Assembly (NCBI RefSeq): GCF_028885415.1
Contig: NZ_CP118527.1
Coordinates: 3,658,001 to 3,722,000, forward strand
Direction of reading: 5' to 3'
DNA: 64,000 bases
From: Streptomyces coeruleorubidus
GTDB lineage: Bacteria > Actinomycetota > Actinomycetes > Streptomycetales > Streptomycetaceae
The position numbers and the translations under genes were made by a program. Under the pieces are notes generated by a model. That model ran no database searches and was not told where the DNA came from. It saw nothing but the letters and a program-made list of their open reading frames with translations. Shown here one piece after another: positions 32,573 to 41,920 of this stretch (position 1 is its first letter; every line of letters starts with the position of its first letter).

Positions 32573-33286
32573 ATGGCAGCGCGTGACCTCCAGGAGCGGA
32601 TCAAGAAGCTCATCATCGACCGCCGGCTGGCCTCCGGGGCCCCGCTGCCGACCGAGCCCGAGCTGATGGAGTACCTCGGCGCGAGCCGGAACTCGGTGCG
32701 GGAGGCTCTGAAGGCGCTCCAGGCGATGGGCATCGTGGAGATCCGGCACGGCTTCGGCACCTACGTCGGCCCGATGTCCCTGGCCCCGATGATCGAGGGC
32801 CTCGCCTTCCGCACGGTCGCCGGGCACTACCGGGGCGAGGACTCCCTGCTCCAGCTGCTGGAACTGCGGGAGGCGGTGGAGACCGGGCTGGTCTCCCGGC
32901 TCGCGGGGCGGATACCGCAGGCGGACCTCGTTGAACTGGACGGGCTCGTCGACCGTATGGAAGAGCAGGCCGCGCGCGGAGCCGGTCTCGCCGAGACCGA
33001 CCGGGCCTTTCACGCCACCCTCTACCGGGGGCTGGACAACGTGCTGCTGAGCGAGGTCCTGGAGGCGTTCTGGGACGCCTTCCACCGGGTCCGCACGGAC
33101 CTCGGGGGCGTGCCGCAGGACCCGAAGGTGACCTGCCGGCAGCACCGGGAGATCCTCGACGCGGTCCGGTCCGGCGACTCGGTGCGGGCGGAGGAGGCCA
33201 TAAGAGAGCACTTCGGGAACATCCGCGCCCGCCTGTCCACAACGGCTCCACAGGGTCCCCACACCCGCCACAATGAACGCGTATGA
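32573..33286 (+). CDS. GntR-family (FadR subfamily) regulator
   Basis: 237 residues. The winged helix (~1-70) includes PLPTEPELMEYLGASRNSVREALKALQAMGIVEIRHGFGTYV. An FCD effector domain follows (ELREAVETGLVSRLAG, DRAFHATLYRGLDN, QHREILDAVRSGD) with the metal-binding Asp/His pattern. The ATG at 32573 lacks a Shine-Dalgarno and an in-frame ATG at 32552 is possible, so translation may be leaderless. It stands directly upstream of cslA, separated by 325 bp, and is a plausible local regulator of the glucan genes (inference). Confidence 0.88.
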   Translation: MAARDLQERIKKLIIDRRLASGAPLPTEPELMEYLGASRNSVREALKALQAMGIVEIRHGFGTYVGPMSLAPMIEGLAFRTVAGHYRGEDSLLQLLELREAVETGLVSRLAGRIPQADLVELDGLVDRMEEQAARGAGLAETDRAFHATLYRGLDNVLLSEVLEAFWDAFHRVRTDLGGVPQDPKVTCRQHREILDAVRSGDSVRAEEAIREHFGNIRARLSTTAPQGPHTRHNERV

Positions 33287-33611
33287 CCGGTAAACACCGC
33301 GTTTCGCATCTTGCGATCATGATGAACGCCGTAGAACCCTGGCTTTCTGGTTTTTCAAGATGCTGCGCATACGCGGCAGTTGGGGGGCAAAAGAACCGGT
33401 TGCGGGCCGGGCGGGGGTAGGGGCCCCCGTTCATGAGGCGATGCCGTGGGGGGCATCATGCAACCGGAAGGTCGCGTTGCCGTGTCTATAAGGTGTGGAT
33501 GACGTGGTGACAGCGACCCACCACTGATACGTCTGTGAAGGTCGAGGGGGACCTGCCGCAGACGGAAGGAAGCGACGAAACACGCGGTGTCCGCGTGTGG
33601 GGGGATGACTC
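33287..33611 (+). promoter_or_regulatory. cslA upstream control region
   Basis: 325 bp without a gene, with relatively A/T-rich stretches at 33295-33390 and 33480-33560. A TATAAG hexamer at about 33485-33490 could be a -10. The leader before cslA holds several short dyads. A GGGGG ribosome-binding site lies 6-10 bp before the ATG. Confidence 0.45.
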
Positions 33612-35618
33612 ATGACGTCGAGGCCGACGGGCGCCCGACAGCAGGACCACGACCCGTCCCAGACCACCCAGCTCAGGGTGCCGACGCATCGGATGAGCAC
33701 CACGGGGACGTTCCGGCGGATCAAGAAGACGCTGCCGAGATACGACTACGAGCACTACAGCCGGCTCGCGGGTCCCCTCACCCAACCCGATCCGACCAAG
33801 CCCTACAAGGTGCAGTACCGGTCGCTGATCTCGCAGGAACCGCACCGCATAAGAGTCGCGCTGATGCTGGCCGCGGCCCCGGTGCTGTCCGTGGTGCTGC
33901 TGGTGTGGCTGCTCCAGCCCGAGCACTGGACCGAGCGCGACTACCCGGCCTTCGACTGGCTGCCCGCGCTCGACGTGGTGATGCTGGTCTCGATCGGTCT
34001 GATCGAGTTCTTCCGCTGCATGAACGTGGTGTCGAACGCGCACGCCACGCTGGTCGCCCGCGACCCGATCCCGGTGGTGCCCGAGACCGGCACCAGAGTG
34101 GCCTTCCTCACCTCCTTCGTGCCCGGCAAGGAGCCGCTGGAGATGGTGACGAAGACCCTGGAGGCGGCCGTCAAGATCCGCCACCGGGGCCTCATGCACG
34201 TCTGGCTGCTCGACGAGGGCGACGACCCCGAGGTGAAGGCGGTCTGCGAGCGCCTCGGCGTGCACCACTTCTCCCGCAAGGGCGTCGCGAAGTGGAACCA
34301 GGCCAAGGGGCCGCACCGCGCCAAGACCAAGCACGGCAACTACAACGCCTGGCTTGAGGCGCACGGCGACGACTACGACTTCTTCGCCTCGGTCGACACC
34401 GACCACGTGCCGCTGCCCAACTACCTGGAGCGGATGCTCGGCTTCTTCCGCGACCCGGACGTCGGCTTCGTCATCGGCCCGCAGGTCTACGGCAATTACG
34501 ACAACCCCATCACCAAGGCCGCCGAGTCGCAGCAGTTCCTCTTCCACGCGCTGATCCAGCGCGCGGGCAACCGCTACGGCTCCCCCATGTTCGTCGGCAC
34601 CTCCAACGCCGTGCGCATCAAGGCGCTGAAGCAGATCGGCGGTCTGTACGACTCGATCACCGAGGACATGGCGACCGGCTTCGAGATGCACCGCCACAAG
34701 AACCCGGCGACGGGCAACAAGTGGCGCTCGGTCTACACCCCGGACGTGCTCGCGGTCGGTGAGGGCCCCAGCGCCTGGACGGACTTCTTCACCCAGCAGA
34801 TGCGCTGGTCGCGAGGGACCTACGAGACGATCCTCAAGCAGTACTGGAAGGGCTGGTACTCGCTGCCGCCGAGCAAGCTCTTCAACTACACGATGATGAT
34901 CATCTTCTACCCGATGTCGGCCCTCAACTGGATCCTGGCGGCGCTGAGTTGCGCGCTGTTCCTGGGCCTGGGCGCCTCGGGTGTGAACATCGACCCGGCG
35001 GTCTGGCTGATGCTCTACGGCAACGCCTCCGCGCTCCAGATCGGCCTGTACGTCTGGAACCGCCGGCACAACGTCTCGCCGCACGAGCCGGAGGGCTCCG
35101 GCGGTGTGGCCGGCATGGTGATGTCCGCGCTGTCGGCGCCGCTGTACGCCAAGGCGCTGATCGACTCCGTGCTGCGGCGCAAGAGCAAGTTCGTGGTCAC
35201 GCCCAAGGGCGACTCGGCGAGCCCGGACCGCTGGTTCGGCACGTTCCGCTACCACTGGTACTTCGTCGTGATCTTCGGCGCGTCGATCGCGGCCGGCTTC
35301 GTCTTCGGCCACTCGCACCCCGCGATGATCATCTGGGCGACGTTCGCGCTGCTGATCACCGCCTCGCCGGTCTTCGCCTGGCGCTGGCAGCTGCGGCAGG
35401 AAGCGAAGAAGCCCGCCGCACCCGCCGTGGAACAGCCGCAGGACCCTGCGGGACCGCACCGGACGCAGCCGCTGCCCATCCCGCAGCAGCAGGCGGCGCC
35501 GCACGCCCCGCAGCACAAGCCCAGTTGGGCCGCCACCCCTGGCGGAAACGGGGAGGTCGGGGGGACCGACCAGACCATGCAGATCGCCCTTGGTGGACTT
35601 GGGGGACGTAACGAATGA
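33612..35618 (+). CDS. cslA: Cellulose synthase-like GT2 beta-glucan synthase
   Basis: 668 residues. Two N-terminal helices (~78-130) precede the GT2 catalytic domain with all processive-synthase motifs: D201 (LLDEGDDPE), D262-x-D264 (SVDTDH), D352 (TEDMATGF) and Q395-xx-R398-W399 (QQMRW). C-terminal membrane helices (~425-470 and 540-600) form the glucan channel, and the last ~70 residues are disordered and Pro/Gln-rich. The order GT2 gene then radical copper oxidase with a 4-bp overlap is the cslA-glxA operon, which makes a beta-glucan at hyphal tips and is needed for aerial growth and pellet formation in S. coelicolor/S. lividans. Confidence 0.95.
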   Translation: MTSRPTGARQQDHDPSQTTQLRVPTHRMSTTGTFRRIKKTLPRYDYEHYSRLAGPLTQPDPTKPYKVQYRSLISQEPHRIRVALMLAAAPVLSVVLLVWLLQPEHWTERDYPAFDWLPALDVVMLVSIGLIEFFRCMNVVSNAHATLVARDPIPVVPETGTRVAFLTSFVPGKEPLEMVTKTLEAAVKIRHRGLMHVWLLDEGDDPEVKAVCERLGVHHFSRKGVAKWNQAKGPHRAKTKHGNYNAWLEAHGDDYDFFASVDTDHVPLPNYLERMLGFFRDPDVGFVIGPQVYGNYDNPITKAAESQQFLFHALIQRAGNRYGSPMFVGTSNAVRIKALKQIGGLYDSITEDMATGFEMHRHKNPATGNKWRSVYTPDVLAVGEGPSAWTDFFTQQMRWSRGTYETILKQYWKGWYSLPPSKLFNYTMMIIFYPMSALNWILAALSCALFLGLGASGVNIDPAVWLMLYGNASALQIGLYVWNRRHNVSPHEPEGSGGVAGMVMSALSAPLYAKALIDSVLRRKSKFVVTPKGDSASPDRWFGTFRYHWYFVVIFGASIAAGFVFGHSHPAMIIWATFALLITASPVFAWRWQLRQEAKKPAAPAVEQPQDPAGPHRTQPLPIPQQQAAPHAPQHKPSWAATPGGNGEVGGTDQTMQIALGGLGGRNE

Positions 35619-37555
35619 ACGACCGTGCAGGCCGCCGCCGGGCCCGTCGACTCGCGATAGGCACGGCGGTGGTACTCGCGCTGGCCGGGGCGAACGGGCC
35701 GTGGCTCTACCGCTTGGGGACCGAGAAATACCACCAGTACACAATCAACAAGCCGGAGTACAAGGCCGCGAACGGCAAGTGGGAGATCATCGAGTTTCCC
35801 GAGGAGTACCGGCAGAACACGATCCACGCGGCGCTGCTGCGCACCGGCAAGGTGCTGCTCGTCGCGGGGTCGGGCAACAACCAGGACAACTTCGACGCGA
35901 AGAGGTTCGACACCCGGATCTGGGACCCGGTCAAGGGCACCATCAAGAAGGTCCCGACGCCCAGCGACCTGTTCTGCACCGGCCACACCCAGCTCGCCAA
36001 CGGCAACCTGCTGATCGCGGGCGGCACCAAGCGGTACGAGAAGCTCAAGGGTGACGTCACCAAGGCCGGCGGCCTGATGATCGTCCACAACGAGAACCCG
36101 GACAAGCCGATCACGCTGCCCGCGGGCACCAGGTTCACGGGCAAGGAGAACGGCAAGACCTTCGTCTCGAAGGACCCGGTGCTCGTGCCGCGCGCGAAGA
36201 AGGTCTTCGACAAGGCGACCGGCAAGTTCCTGCGCAACGACCCCGGGCTCGGACGTATCTACGTCGAGGCGCAGAAGCGGGGCCAGAAGTACGAGACGGG
36301 CACGCAGGACAACTACCGCGTGCACGGACTGAAGGGCGATGACGCGCGTAACACGTACGGCATCGCGCAGAAGCTCGCCCTCGACAAGAAGGACTTCCAG
36401 GGGATCCGGGACGCCTTCGAGTTCGATCCCGTAGCCGAGAAGTACATCAAGGTCGACCCGATGAAGGAGGCCCGCTGGTACCCGACGCTCACCACCCTGA
36501 GCGACGGGAGGATCCTCAGCGTCTCCGGCCTGGACGACATCGGCCAGCTGGTCCCGGGCAAGAACGAGGTCTTCGACCCGAAGACCAAGAAGTGGACCTA
36601 CACGGACAAGGTCCGGCAGTTCCCGACCTACCCGGCGCTGTTCCTCATGCAGAACGGCAAGATCTTCTACTCGGGTTCGAACGCGGGCTACGGGCCGGAC
36701 AACGTGGGCCGTGAGCCGGGCGTGTGGGACGTGGACACCAACAAGTTCACGAAGATCCCCGGCCTGAGCGACCCCAAGCTGATGGAGACGTCCGGGACGG
36801 TGCTGCTGCCGCCCGCGCAGGACGAGAAGTACATGGTGATCGGCGGCGGTGGCGTCGGCGAGTCCAAGGAGTCCAGCGAGAAGACCCGGATCGTCGACCT
36901 CAAGGACGACGACCCGCGCTTCGTGGACGGCCCGTCCCTGGACAAGGGCACGCGCTACCCGAACGCCTCGATCCTGCCCGACGACAGTGTGCTGATCTCC
37001 GGCGGTTCGGAGGACTACCGGGGCCGCAGCGACTCCAACATCTTCGAGGCGCGGCTCTACGACACGGAGAAGAACGAGCTCCGGCGGGTCGCCGACCCGC
37101 TGGTGGGCCGCAACTACCACTCCGGGTCGGTCCTGCTGCCCGACGGCCGCGTGATGTTCTTCGGCTCGGACTCACTGTACGGGGACAAGGCCAACACCAA
37201 GCCGGGCAAGTTCGAGCAGCGCATCGAGATCTACACGCCGCCCTACCTCTACGGCAGCGGGGACCAGCCCTCGCTGTCCGGCGGACCGCAGACCATCGAG
37301 CGCGGCGGGACGGGGACGTTCACCTCGTCGGACGCGGCGAAGATCCAGAAGGTCCGGCTGATCCGCCCGAGCGCCGCCACGCACGTCACGGACGTCGACC
37401 AGCGGTCGATCGGCCTGGACTTCAAGGCGTCCGGTGACAAGCTGACGGTGACCATGCCGAAGAACCGGAACCTGGTCCAGGCGGGCTGGTACATGCTGTT
37501 CGTGACCGACGACCGGGGCACGCCGAGCAAGGCGCAGTGGGTCAAGGTGCCGTAG
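35615..37555 (+). CDS. glxA: Radical copper oxidase (galactose oxidase-like)
   Basis: 646 residues. An uncleaved N-terminal membrane anchor (~11-30) is followed by a seven-bladed kelch propeller and a C-terminal Ig-like domain (~545-646). Active-site residues are visible: C121 in DLFCTGHTQL for the Cys-Tyr cross-link, W288-Y289 in ARWYPTLTTL, the axial Tyr plus His ligand in RNYHSGSVL, and the second His in ATHVTDVDQRS. GlxA oxidises a glycan terminus, producing H2O2, and needs dedicated copper loading. The ATG overlaps the cslA stop, which couples synthesis and modification of the same glucan. A strong terminator follows. Confidence 0.95.
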   Translation: MNDRAGRRRARRLAIGTAVVLALAGANGPWLYRLGTEKYHQYTINKPEYKAANGKWEIIEFPEEYRQNTIHAALLRTGKVLLVAGSGNNQDNFDAKRFDTRIWDPVKGTIKKVPTPSDLFCTGHTQLANGNLLIAGGTKRYEKLKGDVTKAGGLMIVHNENPDKPITLPAGTRFTGKENGKTFVSKDPVLVPRAKKVFDKATGKFLRNDPGLGRIYVEAQKRGQKYETGTQDNYRVHGLKGDDARNTYGIAQKLALDKKDFQGIRDAFEFDPVAEKYIKVDPMKEARWYPTLTTLSDGRILSVSGLDDIGQLVPGKNEVFDPKTKKWTYTDKVRQFPTYPALFLMQNGKIFYSGSNAGYGPDNVGREPGVWDVDTNKFTKIPGLSDPKLMETSGTVLLPPAQDEKYMVIGGGGVGESKESSEKTRIVDLKDDDPRFVDGPSLDKGTRYPNASILPDDSVLISGGSEDYRGRSDSNIFEARLYDTEKNELRRVADPLVGRNYHSGSVLLPDGRVMFFGSDSLYGDKANTKPGKFEQRIEIYTPPYLYGSGDQPSLSGGPQTIERGGTGTFTSSDAAKIQKVRLIRPSAATHVTDVDQRSIGLDFKASGDKLTVTMPKNRNLVQAGWYMLFVTDDRGTPSKAQWVKVP

Positions 37556-37568
37556 ATATCGGCTGTTC

Positions 37569-37600
37569 GGGGCGCTCTCCGGTAGGGAGGGCGCCCCTTT
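37569..37600 (+). terminator. Terminator of cslA-glxA operon
   Basis: A 12-bp perfect stem (GGGGCGCTCTCC and its complement), loop GGTAG and a TTT run, 13 bp after the glxA stop. It isolates the following gene from cslA-glxA transcription. Confidence 0.92.
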
Positions 37601-37708
37601 CGCATGTCCAGGTGACGGGAAACGTGCTTGACCTGCGCACGCACTCTGGTGTGCTCTCGGTACGACATCGGTAACGCGAGTGGTCAACGTTGGCGGGGGA
37701 AACGGGAG

Positions 37709-40700
37709 ATGACCGAGTCGACCACGTCGGACCCGGTGGCCGAGGACGTCCTGGCCGCCGCGACGGTCCAGGTCACGGGCACGGACGGGCACATCGGCGG
37801 CCTGGGGGTGCTCATCGCGCCCACGCTGGTGCTGACCTGCGCCCATGTCGTCCTGGACGCCCTGGGGCTGCCGGGCAGGAGCGAGGCACCTCCCGAGGGA
37901 CCCGTGCGCGTCACCCTGGTCCTCCAGGAGGGCGAGCAGACCGAGGCCGTCGTCCGCGACTGGGTGCCGGTGCGCGCGAACGGCACCGGGGACGTGGCCG
38001 TACTGTCCCTGGCCGACCCGCTCCCGGAAGCCCGGCCGGTCGTCATGGTGGCGCCCAGGGACGTCTGGGACCACAAGGCCATCGTTTTCGGACTGCCCAG
38101 GGACGACACCGGCGGCGGCTGGCACACGGCCCGGCTGCGGGCCCGGACCAGCACGGGCCGACTGCAGATGTCGCCGCTCGACGGGCAGTCGGACCCGATC
38201 CAGCCCGGTTTCAGCGGCTCGGCCGTGTGGGACGACGACCTCGGTGCCGTGGTCGGCATCGTCGCCTCGATCTCCCCGGCGCACCGCGGGCAGGCCTTCT
38301 GCATCCCGACCCGCACGATCCTCGACGAACTGCCGGAACTGGCCGAACTCCTCGCGCCCTCCTCCCCCTTCCCGGGCCTGCGCCCGTACACCGAGGAGCA
38401 CAGCGCGCACTTCTTCGGCCGGGACGAGGACGTCACCGCGGTCGTCGACCTGCTCTGCCCGCACGGGTCGCCGCCCGAGGGCTGCGTGACCCTGACCGGC
38501 CCCTCCGGCTCCGGCAAGTCGTCCCTCCTCATGGCGGGCGTCCTGCCCCGTCTGAAGGAGCAGGAGGTGGAGGTCGTCACCCTGCGCGCGGAGGGCCGTC
38601 AACCGGACGCCGCGACGGTCCGGGACGCACTGCGGACCCACCGCTCGGCACGCGGACTCGTGCTGGCAGTCGACCAGGCGGAGGCGCTGCTGCTGCGTCC
38701 CGACGACGAGCTGCGCGCCTTGGTGGAGGGCCTCCTCGACGCCTGCCGGCACCCCGGGGTGGCGGTCCTGGTCGCGCTGCGGACCGACTTCCAGGACGCG
38801 GCCCTGCGCCACCCGGAGCTGAGCCGCCTGGTCGGCGGGGCGCCCGCGCACCAGCTGGGCCTGATGACCCGCGAGCAGCTCACCGAGGTGGTCCGGCTGC
38901 CGCTGCGTGCCTTCCCCGGCGTGGAGTACGACAGCGGGCTGGCCGACCGGCTCATCGAGGACGCGGCGGGCCGGCCGGGAGCCCTGCCCCTGCTCGGGTT
39001 CGCCCTGACCACCCTGTGGGAACGGCAGGTCGGCGGCCGGCTCCGCCTCGACACCTACCGCGAACTGGGCGGCCTCGGCGGGGTGCTGAGCAGCAGGGCG
39101 GACTCCGCGTGGCGGCGGGCGCTGCGCGGCGCGGCACGGGATGCCGCGACCGGGCTGCTCCGCGCGCTGATCCAGGTCCCGCCCGGCAGCGGCACGGCCC
39201 TGCGCGCCCGGCTCGCCCGCCGTGACGCCGGCGAGGAGCGGTGGTCCATCGCCCGGGAGCTCGTCGAGGCCCGCGTCCTGGTGGTGGGTGCGGATCCCGA
39301 GCGGGGCGAGACGGTGGAGCTGGCCCACGAGGCCCTCATCGAACACTGGCAGCCGCTGGCCGAGCAGTTGGAGAACGACCGTACGTTCCTCACCTGGCGC
39401 GGCGAACTGCGCTACGACCGGGCGCGCTGGTGGCGGGCGGGGCGGCCGGACGGGCTGCTGCTGGAGGACCCGGCCCTGTCGGTGGCGGAACGGTGGCTCG
39501 CCGATCGGCCTGACGAACTCACGGAGGAGGACCGGGAGTTCATCGAGGCGGGTGTCGGGCTGAGGGCTCGTAAGGCACACGAGGCCGCGAGGTCCGAGCG
39601 CCGGAAGCAGTATCTGCGGGTGCTGTGGGCGGTTGTCACGGTTCTGGCCGTGGTGGCGGCGGCGGTGGTGTCCGTGCTGTATCTGAACCTGCTGACGGAG
39701 CAGCGGCGGTTGGCTTCGGATCGGTTGGCGCAGCAGGCCGCGAGTTTCGACGGCACGTCCCTGGCCGTGTCCTCGCTGTACACGGTCGGGGCGTATCGGG
39801 CGGAGGCCCGGCCGGACGCGCGGTCCGCCCTGCTGGCGCAGTACTTGCGCTTGCAGGATGTAGAGCGGGTGGTGATGGAGAATCGCCACGACGTCGAGGA
39901 CATCGCGCTCACGGACGACGGCTCGTACGCATACGCCGTGCTGAGCAACGGCGCCTTCGTGCGGCTGAACCTGCGAGGGCAGAAGCCTCCCAAGCCATAC
40001 TATTTCTCGACACAGTTGGACACCGAGCGGATCGCCGTATCGGCCGACGGGCGGAGGACGGCTCGGGCGAGCGGTTGGGGTCTGATCTCCCTCGGTGTGC
40101 CGATCTCCTCCGACTCGGACAAGTTCCGGACCATTGCCCTGCGCAAGGGCGAGGCCATGGAGAAGAACCCGCGCGCCCCCAACGACCTGCGCTTCGACGG
40201 GGACAGGAAGCGGATCCTCGCCGCGATCCCCCGCGAGGGCGTGCTCGTGTGGAACGCGGACGACGGCCGCCGCACTGGCCGTACCCTCGCCCCGCCGAGC
40301 GGCTGGGACGCGGCACAGGCCTGGTTCGCCGCGGACGACACGGTCCTGGCGCGGATCGTGCCCTCCGGAGCGGAAGCGGACGACGTACGGGGCCGGCTGG
40401 TGACCTGGGACCTGAACCGGGGTTCGCTGCACCGACCCTGGGACGATCGCGCCACCGCCTCCGCGACGGTCAGCGGCAACGGCCGTGTCCTGGTCACCTG
40501 CACCGAGCAGGGCTCACTCGAAGCGTGGCGGCTGGGCACCACGCCCCGGCGCTTCCAGAGCTGGAGCAACGACAGCTTCCAGGGACTGTGCCCGCTCTAC
40601 GCACCCCGGCTCGACGCCACGGGCCGCTACCTGGTCAATCCCACCGGGCGCATCGGCAGTGACCTGGGCCGTATGCGCTTCCTCGTCATCGATCTGGAGA

Positions 40701-41920
40701 AGGGCTGGCCGTCCACCTTCGACACCCCCGCCGCACCTCCCGAGGACCAGAACATCACCGGCCGCTCGTTCGCTCCGGCGGTCGCGCTCGCCGGCCCTCC
40801 GGATGACCTGCGCGCCGCCGTCTCCGCCGGCGGCAGCATCGTCACCGTACGCCTCAAGCCGCCCACGTCCTTCGACTCCAACTCCCTGGTCCATCGCATC
40901 CGCACGCCGGACGGACCGAGCGGCAAAATGGCGGTCGTCGACACCAGCGGCAGCGGACTGCAACTGTGGGACCTGGCCGGCCACCGGCTCCTCGCGACCG
41001 CCCGGTCGTCCCGGCCGCTGGCCCCGATGTACGCCGCCTTCAGCCCGGACGGGCGACGGATGCTGACCATCGCCGAGGACCAGCGGACGGTCCTCGTCTG
41101 GCGGATCGACAACGGTTCCCTCAGGGAGGAGCACGTCCTTGAGCTGCCCGCCCCTCCCGGCATCACGGCTTCCGGGGCGGACCCTCAAACGGGGCTCGTC
41201 CCGTCCTGGATCAACCTGAGCTTCTCCGACGACGACCACGCCGTGATCTCGGGGCTGTCGTACGTCTCCCGCTGGAATCTCGACACCGGCAAGCCGGACG
41301 GCGAGATCTACCGGCCGCCCGTCCAGGAGCGTGCCCAGCTCGCCAACGAGGCGGCCGGCACCTTCGCCACCGCCATACCCGGCAAACCACAGGCACTGGT
41401 GCGGACGGTGGCCGAGATCGGCACCTGGGACTTCACGACTGGTGAGTTCAAGAGGTGGATCAAGAGGGACGAAGATGAACGGTCGGTCCGGTCGTTCGCC
41501 CTCTCCCCCGACGGCGAAGTCCTCGCTGTGCAATACGCAGGCGGTCAAGTGCGGTTGTGGGACGTCGAGAAGAAGCGAGACCTGCCGGCTCTCACCTACA
41601 ACGGCGTCTACTACCTCGGCCGCTTCCTGGGTGACCGCCTCCTCCACACCACCACCGCCGCCGGTGAACAAGTCGTCTGGGACATCGAGAACCGCCAGGA
41701 CACCTACCGCTACTACGTGGGCTACGGCTCGGCCCTCTCACCGAGCACCGACAGCAAGGCCCTCACGCTCGTCGACGGCTCCCGCACCTCCGTGATCCCT
41801 CTCGAACCCGAGCGGTGGATGGACCGGCTGTGCGCCCTGGCGGGGCGGGAGCTGACAAAGAAGGAGAGGAAACTGGCGGTCGACCCCGACCAGGTCGAGG
41901 ACGTCTGCCCGAAGGTCTAG
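37709..41920 (+). CDS. Membrane-anchored trypsin-like protease / nSTAND NTPase / WD40 protein
   Basis: 1403 residues from ATG 37709 (GGGGGA upstream). Domains in order: a trypsin-fold protease (~10-215) with H46 (LTCAHVV), D95 (GTGDVAVLS) and S169 (GFSGSAVWD); an nSTAND1 ATPase introduced by FPGLRPYTEEHSAHFFGRDE (~221-240) with Walker A GPSGSGKSS (264-272) and Walker B-like LAVDQAEAL; a winged-helix and helical region; one transmembrane helix (~636-660) after a basic ERRKQ stretch; and WD40 repeats (~740-1380). Topology predicts protease and ATPase inside, propeller outside. Such STAND proteins are proposed conflict or programmed-death sensors. It has its own promoter region between the glxA terminator and its start, and its stop overlaps that of the convergent GH6 gene. 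Confidence 0.88.
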   Translation: MTESTTSDPVAEDVLAAATVQVTGTDGHIGGLGVLIAPTLVLTCAHVVLDALGLPGRSEAPPEGPVRVTLVLQEGEQTEAVVRDWVPVRANGTGDVAVLSLADPLPEARPVVMVAPRDVWDHKAIVFGLPRDDTGGGWHTARLRARTSTGRLQMSPLDGQSDPIQPGFSGSAVWDDDLGAVVGIVASISPAHRGQAFCIPTRTILDELPELAELLAPSSPFPGLRPYTEEHSAHFFGRDEDVTAVVDLLCPHGSPPEGCVTLTGPSGSGKSSLLMAGVLPRLKEQEVEVVTLRAEGRQPDAATVRDALRTHRSARGLVLAVDQAEALLLRPDDELRALVEGLLDACRHPGVAVLVALRTDFQDAALRHPELSRLVGGAPAHQLGLMTREQLTEVVRLPLRAFPGVEYDSGLADRLIEDAAGRPGALPLLGFALTTLWERQVGGRLRLDTYRELGGLGGVLSSRADSAWRRALRGAARDAATGLLRALIQVPPGSGTALRARLARRDAGEERWSIARELVEARVLVVGADPERGETVELAHEALIEHWQPLAEQLENDRTFLTWRGELRYDRARWWRAGRPDGLLLEDPALSVAERWLADRPDELTEEDREFIEAGVGLRARKAHEAARSERRKQYLRVLWAVVTVLAVVAAAVVSVLYLNLLTEQRRLASDRLAQQAASFDGTSLAVSSLYTVGAYRAEARPDARSALLAQYLRLQDVERVVMENRHDVEDIALTDDGSYAYAVLSNGAFVRLNLRGQKPPKPYYFSTQLDTERIAVSADGRRTARASGWGLISLGVPISSDSDKFRTIALRKGEAMEKNPRAPNDLRFDGDRKRILAAIPREGVLVWNADDGRRTGRTLAPPSGWDAAQAWFAADDTVLARIVPSGAEADDVRGRLVTWDLNRGSLHRPWDDRATASATVSGNGRVLVTCTEQGSLEAWRLGTTPRRFQSWSNDSFQGLCPLYAPRLDATGRYLVNPTGRIGSDLGRMRFLVIDLEKGWPSTFDTPAAPPEDQNITGRSFAPAVALAGPPDDLRAAVSAGGSIVTVRLKPPTSFDSNSLVHRIRTPDGPSGKMAVVDTSGSGLQLWDLAGHRLLATARSSRPLAPMYAAFSPDGRRMLTIAEDQRTVLVWRIDNGSLREEHVLELPAPPGITASGADPQTGLVPSWINLSFSDDDHAVISGLSYVSRWNLDTGKPDGEIYRPPVQERAQLANEAAGTFATAIPGKPQALVRTVAEIGTWDFTTGEFKRWIKRDEDERSVRSFALSPDGEVLAVQYAGGQVRLWDVEKKRDLPALTYNGVYYLGRFLGDRLLHTTTAAGEQVVWDIENRQDTYRYYVGYGSALSPSTDSKALTLVDGSRTSVIPLEPERWMDRLCALAGRELTKKERKLAVDPDQVEDVCPKV

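Noticed and set aside
33486..35744. 752-codon open frame antisense to cslA
   Set aside because: Shadow of cslA, which has all GT2 motifs; no ribosome-binding site or domain.
37172..40432. 1086-codon open frame antisense to glxA and the STAND gene
   Set aside because: Spans the glxA terminator and two real genes; composition is Arg/Gly/Val/Gln-rich with no motif.
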